IMG/VR virus record: IMGVR_UViG_3300021437_000050
Location: 1-38,921 of that record
Length of the DNA: 38,921 bases
Reading direction: 5' to 3' (one strand)
From: a virus
A model generated the notes under the pieces. That model had not been told where the DNA came from. It saw nothing but the letters and a program-made list of their open reading frames with translations, and ran no database searches. Positions 1 to 8,306 of the stretch are shown in pieces. How positions within the stretch are numbered: position 1 is the stretch's first letter; the number at the start of each line of letters is the position of its first letter. A program made the translations under genes and the position numbers.

Positions 1-133
1 GGAGGTTGGGGGGTGTGGGGGGAGCTTTGAGCGGTCTTTTGACGGGTAACCCAGCCATGATGGCGAAGGGAGCTTATTCTGGGGTTCAGGGCAATACAGT
101 AAATAACGGCAGCAAGGATACTTCTAGATCAAA
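1..133. repeat. Terminal overlap of the circular contig (left copy)
   Basis: The first 133 bases are repeated at 38788-38921. The copies are identical apart from one G: the run at 8-13 has 6 G, the copy at 38795-38801 has 7 G. This is what an assembler leaves when it closes a circular or terminally redundant genome. Only the 7-G copy keeps the spanning gene in frame, so the left copy probably lost a base at the contig edge. The overlap does not by itself show the physical genome ends. Confidence 0.95.
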
Positions 134-983
134 TGGCAATATCCAGAATGGCTATTACACGCCTAGTGGTTCATTTACTCCCACAAGCGGTACTTATAAT
201 AATGCTTCTGTTTCTTCATCTATTTTCCCATCTGTCTATTCTGATCCTGTGACGGGTAGGCTTCTCTTCAATGCCCAATCTGGTTCAAATTCAAGCAACT
301 CCAGCATTTCTGACCAACAGATGCTTGATGCGCTCATGGGGACCAAGGTTGCAAATAGCAACATAAACCAGTCACTCTCGGCCTTGCAGGGTGCTAGGGC
401 AAAAGCCGCTGCATCTGGGGCTGATACCAGTTGGTATGATTCCGAGATTTCACGTCTTGGCTCCATGTCTAATTCTGCTGTCACAGAAGCCAACAACCCT
501 CTTCTGGCTTATACCGATAGTGGGTTGGGTGAACAGAACGCAAACAATGTACTAGATAATACAGTTGCCAATCAGATGGCATTGGGAGAAAACCAGAACG
601 CTCGACGCGGGCTTCTCAATTCTTCGATGCAGGATGCCGTGAGGGCTTCGCTCGGTCTTTCAACGGCTCAGGGTAGGCTTGCTAATAAACAAGCAGCTCA
701 AGATACTGCGATGAAGAACAAGCTCAACCTCATGGGCTTCTTGAAATCAAGCCAGCAGCAGGACAACACACTTGCCAATCAGGGCAACCAGACGGCCCTT
801 GAGCTTGCGAATCAAGAGAACCAGAGGCAGATTGCCGAGAAGACCATGGGCAACCAGAACGCTCTCGCCGCCCAGAATCTTAATTACTTGAATGGTGTGC
901 AGAGCAATAACAACACTAACGCATGGATCAATGCCCTTGGTAATGCAGCGGGGAGCATCGATTGGGGTAGCCTGTTCGGGTAA
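6..983 (+). CDS. Internal virion/ejection protein, C-terminal part of a gene spanning the contig join
   Basis: This is the continuation of the gene that starts at 38431. Joining 38431-38921 to 134-983 gives 1341 nt, 447 codons and one uninterrupted frame. The local TTG at 6 is not a real start; the upstream frame is lost only because the left overlap copy has one G fewer. The protein is rich in G, S, N and Q, with helical Q/N-rich stretches towards the C-terminus, and ends IDWGSLFG. It is the first of three large proteins between the GNAT-like gene and the lysis genes, where short-tailed phages keep proteins injected with the DNA. The role is inferred from position and composition; I recognise no enzymatic motif. 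Confidence 0.8.
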   Translation: MGGVGGALSGLLTGNPAMMAKGAYSGVQGNTVNNGSKDTSRSNGNIQNGYYTPSGSFTPTSGTYNNASVSSSIFPSVYSDPVTGRLLFNAQSGSNSSNSSISDQQMLDALMGTKVANSNINQSLSALQGARAKAAASGADTSWYDSEISRLGSMSNSAVTEANNPLLAYTDSGLGEQNANNVLDNTVANQMALGENQNARRGLLNSSMQDAVRASLGLSTAQGRLANKQAAQDTAMKNKLNLMGFLKSSQQQDNTLANQGNQTALELANQENQRQIAEKTMGNQNALAAQNLNYLNGVQSNNNTNAWINALGNAAGSIDWGSLFG

Positions 984-993
984 GGGGTAAGAT

Positions 994-2328
994 ATGGGTC
1001 TTTATGACAGTTCCATCCAGGCCAACCAGCAGGGCTTGGACGCGATCGCCCAAAGCCATCAATTGGGACTCCAACAGCCGACTAAGGTAGGCTCCTTTTT
1101 ACAAGGGCTTAAAGATGCCCAGCAAATGCATATCGCTAGGATGCAGGCCCAAGGCTTGCTCAACTATCGACAGGGACTTATTGGAACCAAGGAAGAGGCT
1201 AATCAGATTAGGGCTCAGAAATCTGCCGATGACGCTATTAATGTCTACAGTAAAATGCTCCCAATCGCCAAAGACCCTACTCTTGCGGCTAAAATGGCTA
1301 AAGCTGTTCGCCCAGAATTGTCAGATTCAATTGATAGTCTAGCCTCTGCTTATACTACGGACCAGGGGACAGGAACGGGCTATCAGCAGAAACAAGATAT
1401 GAATGATGCCAGTATAGGGCTCAAGGAAGCTCAAGGGAACCAAGCTAATTCCGGAGCTACATTTACTGCTGGGCCCAAAACAGATCTAACAGTTGCGCAA
1501 ACTGGTTTGACAAATAATAATGCGACCTTAAAGGGGATTGATGCTAATACCGAAGATTCTCTTCGGCAGTCGATGATCACCCGCAATAATCGTCCCCCAG
1601 TTTCCAATTCATTCAATGTAGAACTCCCTCAGCCTATTGTCCAGAATATGGCTGCGGATGCTGCCAAAAATCCTGCCCTCATCAATTTGCTCACTGGCAG
1701 GAACATGAAAGCACGAGCACAGATCACCAATGAGCTTTATGGCAATGGAGAAAATCCGGATCTTGCCGGGACTGGGGCACAGTACAAGACCAATGAATCT
1801 GCTCTCAATAAAGTTCAGACTATGGCATCGACACTTGGAGCTTTTGAAAAGACCACATTGCGGAATATGGATGAATTTAAGAACGCTGCCAAGAGGATTG
1901 AAGACACTGGAGTCCCAATCTTGAATACTCCTCTTCGAGCATTCAACCGAGATGTTTTAGGTTCTAAGGACCAGGCTATTTTTGATGCCTGGAGAAATGT
2001 GCATCTTCCTGAACTTGCAAGGGTGATCCAATCCGCCAATGCCACTGGTGTCAACACTGTCCACGCCCAAAATATGATTGAACAAATGAACGCGGGCAAT
2101 GCCACTATTGGGCAAATTTTGGCGACCACGGAAGAGCTAAGGAAGGCTGTTGGGTATCGCGTAGAAGAACTCAATAAAGAAGCGGACACACTTAGAGCTA
2201 AAACTTCTTCAAGGAATCAAGGTGGACCCCAATCTTCTTCAATTTCAGGGACTCATTCTGTTACCAAGGACGGCAAGACTTATTATTTGTGGTCTGATGG
2301 CAATTATCATACCAAGGCTCCGGAGTAG
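994..2328 (+). CDS. Putative internal virion/ejection protein (444 aa)
   Basis: It starts at ATG 994 after AAGGGGTAAG, 10 bases past the previous stop. The protein is mostly helical and rich in Q, N and A (opening MGLYDSSIQANQQGLD), with no signal peptide or membrane segment. The middle (about residues 240-400) looks like a long helical bundle, and the C-terminus is a small polar tail (KDGKTYYLWSDGNYHTK). Its place between two other large proteins in the ejection block supports a role as a core or channel protein delivered into the host. The family is not recognised by sequence, so the role rests on synteny. Confidence 0.7.
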   Translation: MGLYDSSIQANQQGLDAIAQSHQLGLQQPTKVGSFLQGLKDAQQMHIARMQAQGLLNYRQGLIGTKEEANQIRAQKSADDAINVYSKMLPIAKDPTLAAKMAKAVRPELSDSIDSLASAYTTDQGTGTGYQQKQDMNDASIGLKEAQGNQANSGATFTAGPKTDLTVAQTGLTNNNATLKGIDANTEDSLRQSMITRNNRPPVSNSFNVELPQPIVQNMAADAAKNPALINLLTGRNMKARAQITNELYGNGENPDLAGTGAQYKTNESALNKVQTMASTLGAFEKTTLRNMDEFKNAAKRIEDTGVPILNTPLRAFNRDVLGSKDQAIFDAWRNVHLPELARVIQSANATGVNTVHAQNMIEQMNAGNATIGQILATTEELRKAVGYRVEELNKEADTLRAKTSSRNQGGPQSSSISGTHSVTKDGKTYYLWSDGNYHTKAPE

Positions 2329-2330
2329 CG

Positions 2331-4514
2331 ATGGCTGGACAATTTATCGACGATGCCGGTCCTCAGTTCATTGATGACGCTGGGCCTTCGGCCTCTTCGT
2401 TCAATGCAGGGAATGATGTAGGGGCCAATCGCGCTCCTGTGGCGAAGTCCTTTATGGATAAGTTGAAACAGGGTCTGATGGACCGTGCTAAATCATTCAG
2501 CAACGGAACGCCTGCCATTGCTTCTCCAGGTGCTCTTTATCGGCTCGTTACCGGATCCCAGACTTCCCCGACCTATCTTCCCGATCCCACAACCCAGGGG
2601 ATGGCCAAGGGTGTTGTTAACATGGCTGTAGCACCTGTACGGCAAGCTGTATATCTTGGGAGCATTATCCCTGGATATCTAAAATCTCAAGGCATCACTT
2701 CGCTCCCTGCCGATATTATGCAAAAAGTAGACACTGCTGTGAACACTCCAGCAAGAGCCATGAGAGAAGAAAATACGGGTTTCATGCCTTCCGCAACAGG
2801 AGAAATGATCCCGCAAGCCGCGCTTCTCATGGCTGGAGGCCCTTTAAAACTAGGCACTGGGTTAGCGTCTAGATTGGGGAGCAATGCCCTAGAAGGCGCT
2901 TTAGCAAATATGGTGATGAATCCCCAAAGCCAAGCCCAAACTCCTGAGGCTTATCGTGCAGCTCAAGGTGAATCTGGTTTAATCGGTGGGGCTTTGGGCC
3001 TAGGAGGTGGTCTAATCCATGAGGTGGCTAGTCCTCTAGTTAGCCTCTCCAAAGGAGGTTTGCCTAAGACCGGAGATGTCAGAACGCTTGCCCCAGAGCT
3101 GAAGGCGGCGGCGGGGGAGAACCAAGGACTTGCTGCCCGTTCGGATCTTGCCAACCAATACGCAGCCGATAGGGCTCAATATAGTGCCCCGTTCCAAGAG
3201 CTTCGGGCTTCCGACTTCAAAGAACCCAAGTCTCCTAATGTGACAATCCACGACTCGACTTCTTATCAGGGAGTCCGCCAGAATTCTTTACTTGGCCCCA
3301 ATGATGAAATGATGGTGGCCAGAGATAAGAACGGTAAGGACGTGGGGAAACTCTGGATCGAGAAAGATCCAGAAGGTTTCATCGTTCACAAGATCGAGGT
3401 CGATCCTTCTGCCCGTAGGCAAGGGATTGCTTCCGAACTCTATGACCAAGCTGAAGCCAAATTCGGACCTCGTCTTGGGGCTACGGATCAGACTCCCGAA
3501 GGGAAAGCGTTTGTAGATGCTCGTAAGGCGGCGCAAGCTGCTCCCACAGGCGAGTCCGTTCCGTTGGCCCAATATAAAAAGGCACTTCAGGACCAAATCA
3601 AGGAAGTCCAGCAAAGCGGCTCCAGGGTTGACCCCAAAACCGTTAACATCTTGCAAGGCTATCTGGACGCTATTGACCAGAATCCTGAGAAGGGTTGGAA
3701 CAGGGCGCTCAATATCAGTTCAGGTCTGAACGGCGATATTAATGCAGCGATGCATGGGCTAGAGCCTAATCGCCAGTTAGCTCGGCATCTCGAGATTGCC
3801 AAGACTGCTCTCAAGAACGATCTAAATGCCGAAGGCGTCAAATACGGAGATAAATACACTCAGGCCATGAAGGGTTGGGAAGAGAACGTTTCCCCTTGGG
3901 AAGACCCTGGCAAGGGAGGTTCTATTCTCTACCATGCCATGAACAACCCTGTACCCGACAAGATGATCAATCAACTCATCAACAAGACACCTGATGAAGC
4001 AGCTATCTATTACAACCGGATGTCTGATGCTGGGAAGTCGGCAGTCAAATCCCATATTCTTGAAAGCATCATGGAAGAAGCGAAAGACGCTAATGGCCAT
4101 ATTGATCCCTTCAAATTTAACAATGCTCTCAATAAGCGTAAAGGTTCCATCAGCGTTTTCTTCAATGGGGATGACGCGACTCGGCTAGAAGGTTTGTCCA
4201 AAATCATGAAGGCAGCTTCGGCGGCAGGCAGTGTTACCGCTTCTGGCGCTGGCGCTGCTCTAGCTGCCTCATTCCCTGGGCTTAGTCGGTTAAGCATGCC
4301 CTTTGCGGCAGCCGCTGGGCAACGATTGATTTCGAGGCCCTTGGCCAGGGGATTCGCCGAAGCATTCCAGACCCCAGCAGGCCAAAGACTCCTACTTGAC
4401 GCAGGCGGATTAGCCGAAAACTCTCCTCAACTGGCAGACCTTGCAAGCAAATTCCCAGGTGTAGCGGGTAATTCCGGAGATAAATTGAAGGATCTCCTAG
4501 GGGTAAATAAATGA
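2331..4514 (+). CDS. Large internal virion protein with an embedded GNAT-like acetyltransferase domain (727 aa)
   Basis: ATG 2331 follows the previous stop by 2 bases. The N-terminus has a short tandem repeat (QFIDDAGP twice in residues 4-19). Residues about 335-400 resemble a GNAT N-acetyltransferase: a strand region followed by VDPSARRQGIASELYDQA (about 357-374), which matches the acetyl-CoA pyrophosphate-binding motif A (V-x-P-x-x-R-x-x-G-I-A). Residues about 628-665 are Ala/Gly-rich and hydrophobic, as in ejection proteins that enter membranes. It is the last and largest of the ejection block. I infer that the enzyme domain could enter the cell with the DNA. The stop overlaps the next start (ATGA). 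Confidence 0.75.
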   Translation: MAGQFIDDAGPQFIDDAGPSASSFNAGNDVGANRAPVAKSFMDKLKQGLMDRAKSFSNGTPAIASPGALYRLVTGSQTSPTYLPDPTTQGMAKGVVNMAVAPVRQAVYLGSIIPGYLKSQGITSLPADIMQKVDTAVNTPARAMREENTGFMPSATGEMIPQAALLMAGGPLKLGTGLASRLGSNALEGALANMVMNPQSQAQTPEAYRAAQGESGLIGGALGLGGGLIHEVASPLVSLSKGGLPKTGDVRTLAPELKAAAGENQGLAARSDLANQYAADRAQYSAPFQELRASDFKEPKSPNVTIHDSTSYQGVRQNSLLGPNDEMMVARDKNGKDVGKLWIEKDPEGFIVHKIEVDPSARRQGIASELYDQAEAKFGPRLGATDQTPEGKAFVDARKAAQAAPTGESVPLAQYKKALQDQIKEVQQSGSRVDPKTVNILQGYLDAIDQNPEKGWNRALNISSGLNGDINAAMHGLEPNRQLARHLEIAKTALKNDLNAEGVKYGDKYTQAMKGWEENVSPWEDPGKGGSILYHAMNNPVPDKMINQLINKTPDEAAIYYNRMSDAGKSAVKSHILESIMEEAKDANGHIDPFKFNNALNKRKGSISVFFNGDDATRLEGLSKIMKAASAAGSVTASGAGAALAASFPGLSRLSMPFAAAAGQRLISRPLARGFAEAFQTPAGQRLLLDAGGLAENSPQLADLASKFPGVAGNSGDKLKDLLGVNK

Positions 4515-4786
4515 CCGTGAAGGACAAAGAAGTAAGTGTGACTCAGCTTATCCTCATGGCCTTGGGAGGTGCCTGCACGGTAATCATTGCCTTCACGGGC
4601 TATATTCTAAGAGACATGGCAGAGAGCATGCAGAGTATGTCGAAAGATGTGAGTGCCGTTAAAGCCCAAGTAGTATTCATGGCGGATAGTCAAAAACAGA
4701 CCCAAAATGAAGTCAGCGATTTGAGAGCGGTCCTCTATGACCACATCACCCAAACGACCCTGAAAATCAAGAAAGCAGATAAGTGA
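4511..4786 (+). CDS. Small membrane protein with one TM helix and coiled coil, holin-like
   Basis: 91 aa. One clear membrane segment (about residues 12-30, LILMALGGACTVIIAFTGYI) is followed by a helical, heptad-like tail and a basic C-terminus (KIKKADK). This N-in/C-out single-pass layout with a coiled coil is seen in small phage lysis proteins such as XhlA-type haemolysin/holin accessories. Its start overlaps the ejection protein stop, and its stop overlaps the endolysin start (TGATG), so the three are translationally coupled. Holin function is inferred from size, topology and the adjacent endolysin. Confidence 0.65.
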   Translation: MTVKDKEVSVTQLILMALGGACTVIIAFTGYILRDMAESMQSMSKDVSAVKAQVVFMADSQKQTQNEVSDLRAVLYDHITQTTLKIKKADK

Positions 4787-5295
4787 TGGCTAATCTCCTT
4801 GATGCTCTGGCTTACACCCTTCCTTTCGAAGGAGGTTATTCCGATACACCTGGAGACAAGGGAGGTGAAACATACCATGGGATCACCCAAGCGACCCTGT
4901 ATAAGTATATCCATGACCACCCTGGAACCCAGGTTCACGATAGTGTCAAAGACTTGACCATACCCGATGTCCAAGAGGTTTATTCAACCTATTGGCGTTA
5001 TGATGGGATCAAATCGCAACAAGTGGCAAGCAAACTCTTCGATATGGGTGTGAATATCGGCCCTTTCAATGCCGTCAAAATGGCCCAAAAAATTGTCAGT
5101 TCTTTCCCGGATGGCTTTTTTGGTCCCATTACCGAGATAGCTATTAATGCTTACCCCAAGGAGAAACTTCTTGCAGGGCTCTGCTCTGCTATAGAGTCCT
5201 ATTATAACGCCATCATCATCAGGGATCCTACCCAAGCAAAATTCAAAAACGGATGGCTCAAGAGAGCCCGATCAGTTCCGGGGGAAGATGAATGA
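4786..5295 (+). CDS. Endolysin, glycoside hydrolase family 108 (N-acetylmuramidase)
   Basis: 169 aa from ATG 4786; an in-frame GTG one codon upstream is possible, but ATG gives the usual TGATG coupling. Near the N-terminus is FEGGYSDTPGDKGGETYHGI, the GH108 signature, with the catalytic Glu expected at E15 of EGGY and the DKGG-x-T-x-x-GIT loop. The C-terminal half (SKLFDMGVNIGP onward) fits the companion peptidoglycan-binding type 3 domain. There is no signal peptide, so release would need a holin. It cuts the glycan backbone of peptidoglycan at lysis. Length is typical of the family. Confidence 0.93.
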   Translation: MANLLDALAYTLPFEGGYSDTPGDKGGETYHGITQATLYKYIHDHPGTQVHDSVKDLTIPDVQEVYSTYWRYDGIKSQQVASKLFDMGVNIGPFNAVKMAQKIVSSFPDGFFGPITEIAINAYPKEKLLAGLCSAIESYYNAIIIRDPTQAKFKNGWLKRARSVPGEDE

Positions 5296-5381
5296 AAAGG
5301 CAGTTTTTCACCGCTATACTTATTTTAGTATTGTCAACCACACTGGGTTTGTTTCTTGGATGGGTTGTTTTACCACATTAA
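5292..5381 (+). CDS. 29-aa single-pass membrane peptide, lysis-associated candidate
   Basis: The ATG at 5292 overlaps the endolysin stop (ATGA). The peptide opens MKRQFF, then has one hydrophobic helix of about 21 residues (ILILVLSTTLGLFLGWVVL) and ends PH. The positively charged N-terminus followed by a membrane span fits a tiny pinholin-like or accessory lysis peptide. No promoter lies between it and the endolysin. It is too short to assign a family, but coupling and clear hydrophobicity argue it is expressed. Confidence 0.55.
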   Translation: MKRQFFTAILILVLSTTLGLFLGWVVLPH

Positions 5382-5392
5382 AACGAGTATAC

Positions 5393-5423
5393 CTTGCTAA
5401 TATTAGTAAGAAACTCTAAACTT
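5393..5423 (+). promoter_or_regulatory. Putative promoter with an overlapping palindrome
   Basis: TTGCTA (5394-5399) and TAAACT (5417-5422) are spaced 17 bp, a reasonable sigma70-type pair. The -35 box lies inside an 18-bp near-perfect palindrome, CTTGCTAATATTAGTAAG (5393-5410, one mismatch), which could be an operator. It is the only sizeable gap in the late block before the virion proteins at 5441 and 5858. Confidence 0.5.
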
Positions 5424-5440
5424 TGACTGGAGGATTAACC

Positions 5441-5848
5441 ATGGTTTATGTTGCAAACACTGGAAACTTTTATAATTCGGGGGATGTGAATTCAACCGAA
5501 AGTAAGCTGTATCTCTTTGGGCCTTCTACGGCTGCTAATCTTGGTGGGGGCATCACGGCAGCTCTGAATTTCCCCGTGCGAGGCGACATCATTTTTGTCA
5601 TCGCGGGGCTTACTAGCGAAACGGTTGGCGTTAGCATTAGCCAGGACGGTACTAATTACAGCGCCGCTTTGGTTGTTGTCAACGCAGCCACGGGAGTTGA
5701 TACGGCCAATGCCACTTTGGGGAATGGGACTTATCTTCTCCCCTTCCTCCGTTTCGGATCCCCTATGTATGTGAAATTCACGAAGTCCAGCACCACTGAA
5801 AGCGCTGCCGTCGCCTGTGCTGTTCCCTACTTCCCCGCCGATTTCTAG
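5441..5848 (+). CDS. Putative virion structural protein (135 aa)
   Basis: The start is ATG 5441 after a strong GGAGG (CTGGAGGATTAACC); the frame is open 18 nt further upstream, but the ribosome site fixes this start. The sequence is beta-rich, small-residue-rich and free of Lys clusters (for example ISQDGTNYSAALVVVNAAT), like head-decoration or tail-tip proteins. It shares a transcription unit with the 469-aa beta-rich protein downstream. I do not recognise the family. Confidence 0.65.
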   Translation: MVYVANTGNFYNSGDVNSTESKLYLFGPSTAANLGGGITAALNFPVRGDIIFVIAGLTSETVGVSISQDGTNYSAALVVVNAATGVDTANATLGNGTYLLPFLRFGSPMYVKFTKSSTTESAAVACAVPYFPADF

Positions 5849-5857
5849 GAGACAGCA

Positions 5858-7267
5858 ATGGGTGATTTCTTCCATTCCATTAATCCGAACACGGGTAATC
5901 CCGATGGGACACCCGCTTTTGTGAATCTTACCTGTGAATCGGATGCTGGCGTGGTGATGAACAAGCCCACTATCCGGCAGATTGACGTAACCCCCGAATA
6001 TCGAATGCGTGTTGGCATTGATTCCGTGCTCTTCCAGGACCAGTTTACAAGCTCTTCCAATACAATTAGCACGAAGCTCTGGCGGCAGGACACTTCGACG
6101 ATGACCATCACAGCATCTGCTGGGTTTGTTACGTTGAATGGCGGTGGCAGCGTTTTGTCCGGGGCTTATGCCAATCTTCAGACGTGGCGGCCCTTCAGTT
6201 ATTACACGTCCTTCCCACTTTATGGCCACTTCATCGCCAAGACGGTGAATGGTGATGCTACCAACATGGTTGCCGAACTTGGCTACGGTTATGTCCCGGC
6301 AGCGAATACGGCAGCTCTCGATGGCTGCTTCTTCCGTTGGACAGGTGGGAAGCTCTACGCGGTAGTCAACTTCAACGGATCGGAAAGCACGGCTGTTTGT
6401 GGTGGACCCAATGGGAAGGGTCAGCCCGCTAATGATGCCAATGTCCACTATTATATCGTGGAAGTCTTCCAGAATATTGCTACCTTCTGGATTGACCAGG
6501 TTATCCAGGCAACCATCCTTCTTCCTGCGGGCCAAGCATTCATGACTCGCGGTTTCACGCTCCCGTTGGTCCAGAGGGTTTATAATACAGGAACTGCATC
6601 TGCTGCCTGTGCTCTTTCTGTCGCTATGGTGGCTTCAAGTTTGGGTGATAATGGGCAGGGAGGAAGGCCCTGGGCTCATGCCATGTCTGGGGCAGGCCTC
6701 AATGCAGCCATTACACCTCCTGGGGTTGCCGCTGGTTTTACAGCAGGTATTGTTAATAGCACCATCCCCACGGCTGGATCTGGATCTAATACAGCAGCTC
6801 TTGTCACGGGATTGGGAGGTTATTTCCAGTTGAATGCTCCTGTGGGTGCTGCGACTGATTTTATTGTCACGGCTTACCAGAACCCTCAGGGCAGTGCAAC
6901 TGTTGATGGCAAGATTCTCTATATTACCAGGTGCCATATCTCTTGCATGAACTATGGAGCTGTGGTGACCACTACTCCAACTACTCTCCAGTGGCAGGCC
7001 GCATGGGGTTCTACGGCTGTTTCCTTGGCTACCACTGATACAGCCAACACGAAAGCCTATGTTCGCAGAGTAATCGGGAGCATGTACGCGCCTATTGGTG
7101 CAGTTATTGGTGCATGCTATTCAAATGAACTTGACATGATTTTTGAAACGCCTCTTGCCGTTAACGATGGCGAGTGGATCAGTTCTGTTGTCAAAATCCC
7201 GGTTGGAACCGCAACCGCATCGCAGACCATCCTTGGTTCTGTGGATTTCGAAGGCTACTTCGAGTAG
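5858..7267 (+). CDS. Putative virion structural protein, beta-rich (469 aa)
   Basis: ATG 5858 follows AGGAGACAGCA, 9 bases after the previous stop. About residues 65-230 read like a concanavalin-type jelly roll (KLWRQDTSTMTITASAGFVTL, GHFIAKTVN, ATFWIDQVIQATI). The C-terminal half is rich in A, T and G, with alternating strand patterns. No enzyme motif is seen. Its position after the lysis genes, with its own candidate promoter, fits a decoration or head-fibre protein. A 347-aa antisense ORF over this gene is taken as a shadow of its codon bias. Confidence 0.7.
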   Translation: MGDFFHSINPNTGNPDGTPAFVNLTCESDAGVVMNKPTIRQIDVTPEYRMRVGIDSVLFQDQFTSSSNTISTKLWRQDTSTMTITASAGFVTLNGGGSVLSGAYANLQTWRPFSYYTSFPLYGHFIAKTVNGDATNMVAELGYGYVPAANTAALDGCFFRWTGGKLYAVVNFNGSESTAVCGGPNGKGQPANDANVHYYIVEVFQNIATFWIDQVIQATILLPAGQAFMTRGFTLPLVQRVYNTGTASAACALSVAMVASSLGDNGQGGRPWAHAMSGAGLNAAITPPGVAAGFTAGIVNSTIPTAGSGSNTAALVTGLGGYFQLNAPVGAATDFIVTAYQNPQGSATVDGKILYITRCHISCMNYGAVVTTTPTTLQWQAAWGSTAVSLATTDTANTKAYVRRVIGSMYAPIGAVIGACYSNELDMIFETPLAVNDGEWISSVVKIPVGTATASQTILGSVDFEGYFE

Positions 7268-7279
7268 AAAGGAGAAATT

Positions 7280-7453
7280 GTGAGCATCAACATCAAACCC
7301 GCCAGCAAGGGGAAGTTCACCGCCAAGGCGAAGAAGGCCGGTGTTTCTGTCCAGGCACTTGCTGACAAGGACTCTAAGCCGGGCGCGAAGGTGAGTCCTG
7401 TAACCAAGAAACAGGCCGTGTTTGCCAAGAATGCTGCCAAGTGGGGTAAGTGA
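7280..7453 (+). CDS. Small basic protein with QAVFAKNAAKW tail (57 aa)
   Basis: GTG start at 7280 after GAAAGGAGAAATT. Very rich in Lys and Ala (MSINIKPASKGKFTAKAKKA), ending KKQAVFAKNAAKWGK. Small phage proteins with a C-terminal [KR]-x-QFAKNA-x-KW pattern are common next to structural genes; their function is not known. The stop overlaps the next start (TGATG). It is the first of three consecutive Lys-rich mini-genes before the terminator. Confidence 0.7.
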   Translation: MSINIKPASKGKFTAKAKKAGVSVQALADKDSKPGAKVSPVTKKQAVFAKNAAKWGK

Positions 7454-7608
7454 TGGTTAAAGAAATCGGGATCCCCAAAAACGCTCCGAAGCGGGCGAAA
7501 ATGGCTGATGAACGCTTGGACAAGAAGAAGGGCATCAAGGAAGGCAGCCCAAAAGACTTGAAGGCAGACAAAGAGATTATGCGCAAATATGGAAAGCGAG
7601 GGAAATGA
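7453..7608 (+). CDS. Small Lys-rich protein (51 aa)
   Basis: ATG 7453 overlaps the previous stop. The protein (MVKEIGIPKNAPKRAKMADE ... MRKYGKRGK) is highly basic, with no hydrophobic segment. It could bind nucleic acid or pack in the virion, but no family is recognised. The frame is continuous with coupling on both sides, which supports expression. Confidence 0.6.
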   Translation: MVKEIGIPKNAPKRAKMADERLDKKKGIKEGSPKDLKADKEIMRKYGKRGK

Positions 7609-7731
7609 ATGAAGCCGAAGGCAAAACCTCTCCCCAAGAAGCTCCCCAAGGCAATGCTCCAGCCTGCTATGAAAGAGAAGGCGGATTCACTGAAGAAGCC
7701 CCTCCCTGGTTCCAAGAAGACGCCTCGCTAG
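7609..7731 (+). CDS. Small Lys/Pro-rich protein (40 aa), overlapped by a second open frame
   Basis: ATG 7609 directly follows the stop at 7606-7608. The product (MKPKAKPLPKKLPKAMLQPA ... GSKKTPR) continues the Lys-rich style of its two neighbours. A second frame, ATG 7605 to TGA 7784 (59 aa, acidic, ending DDLYPIP), overlaps the previous stop as ATGA. I prefer the basic frame because its composition matches its neighbours, but both are open up to the terminator. Confidence 0.5.
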   Translation: MKPKAKPLPKKLPKAMLQPAMKEKADSLKKPLPGSKKTPR

Positions 7732-7784
7732 AGAGATACAGGTCTTCCTTTTGGGAACCTGACGATCTTTACCCGATCCCTTGA

Positions 7785-7812
7785 GAAGAGCCCTTCGGGG
7801 CTCTTCCTTTTT
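7785..7812 (+). terminator. Strong rho-independent terminator of the late operon
   Basis: A perfect 9-bp stem GAAGAGCCC / GGGCTCTTC with a TTCG tetraloop is followed by CTTTTT. It ends the rightward genes and separates them from the convergent leftward block. Confidence 0.93.
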
Positions 7813-7870
7813 GATCGTGCAAATTTTACTTTACATCCTTTCAGTTCCTTGGTGGATCTAAGAGTGAGCA

Positions 7871-7912
7871 TAAAAATCCCCCGGCCATTCAGTTTTTGGC
7901 TGAAGCCAGGGG
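7871..7912 (-). terminator. Leftward terminator hairpin
   Basis: Read leftward, CCCC-x-GGC-TTCAG pairs with CTGAA-xx-GCC-GGGG around a CCAAAAA loop and is followed by GATTTTTA. It is the last stop signal for the leftward transcripts. Confidence 0.7.
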
Positions 7913-8202
7913 ATCAGTTCCTCGGAGCCATCTTCTCGCTCACATACTCTATTCGATCTCAAACGGTGCTAGGTTTGGTATCCCACCTTGATCGGCTATC
8001 CCCATTTGCCACACGGTCCTCTTGATAAGATTTGGGCAGCTTCAAGCCAATAGAGCGACAAGAAGCATTGGATCTAGTTGAACCGGAATAGGAGGTAACC
8101 TTTTCAGGGGTTGCAGTCTCCGGCGCTGCCGACATTGCCTGCTGTACGGGGTCAGGATGTCCTCTAGGAACAATCTAGAGTTTTAACCCCAGACGCGCAA
8201 GT

Positions 8203-8233
8203 ACAAACAAACCCCCCGGCCGTACCCGGGGGG
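8203..8233 (-). terminator. Leftward GC-rich terminator
   Basis: CCCCCCGG (8212-8219) and CCGGGGGG (8226-8233) form a perfect 8-bp stem with a 6-nt loop. Read leftward it is followed by TTTGTTTGT. It lies just past the last leftward gene. Confidence 0.8.
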
Positions 8234-8277
8234 CTGGATCATCCAACCGTATCGGAAGATGAATCCAATTCAAACTA

Positions 8278-8306
8278 AGTATCCGCGTCAAATTATTGGC
8301 AGTCAA
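8278..8306 (-). promoter_or_regulatory. Candidate leftward promoter just before the terminator
   Basis: On the minus strand, TTGACT (8306-8301) and GATACT (8283-8278) have an exact 17-bp spacing. A transcript from here would be only about 65 nt before the 8203-8233 terminator and contains no ORF, so it may be a small RNA. Confidence 0.35.

Noticed and set aside
5492-6535. 347-aa ORF on the minus strand
   Set aside because: It lies fully antisense to two well-supported virion genes with good ribosome sites and has no recognisable domain; it looks like a codon-bias shadow.
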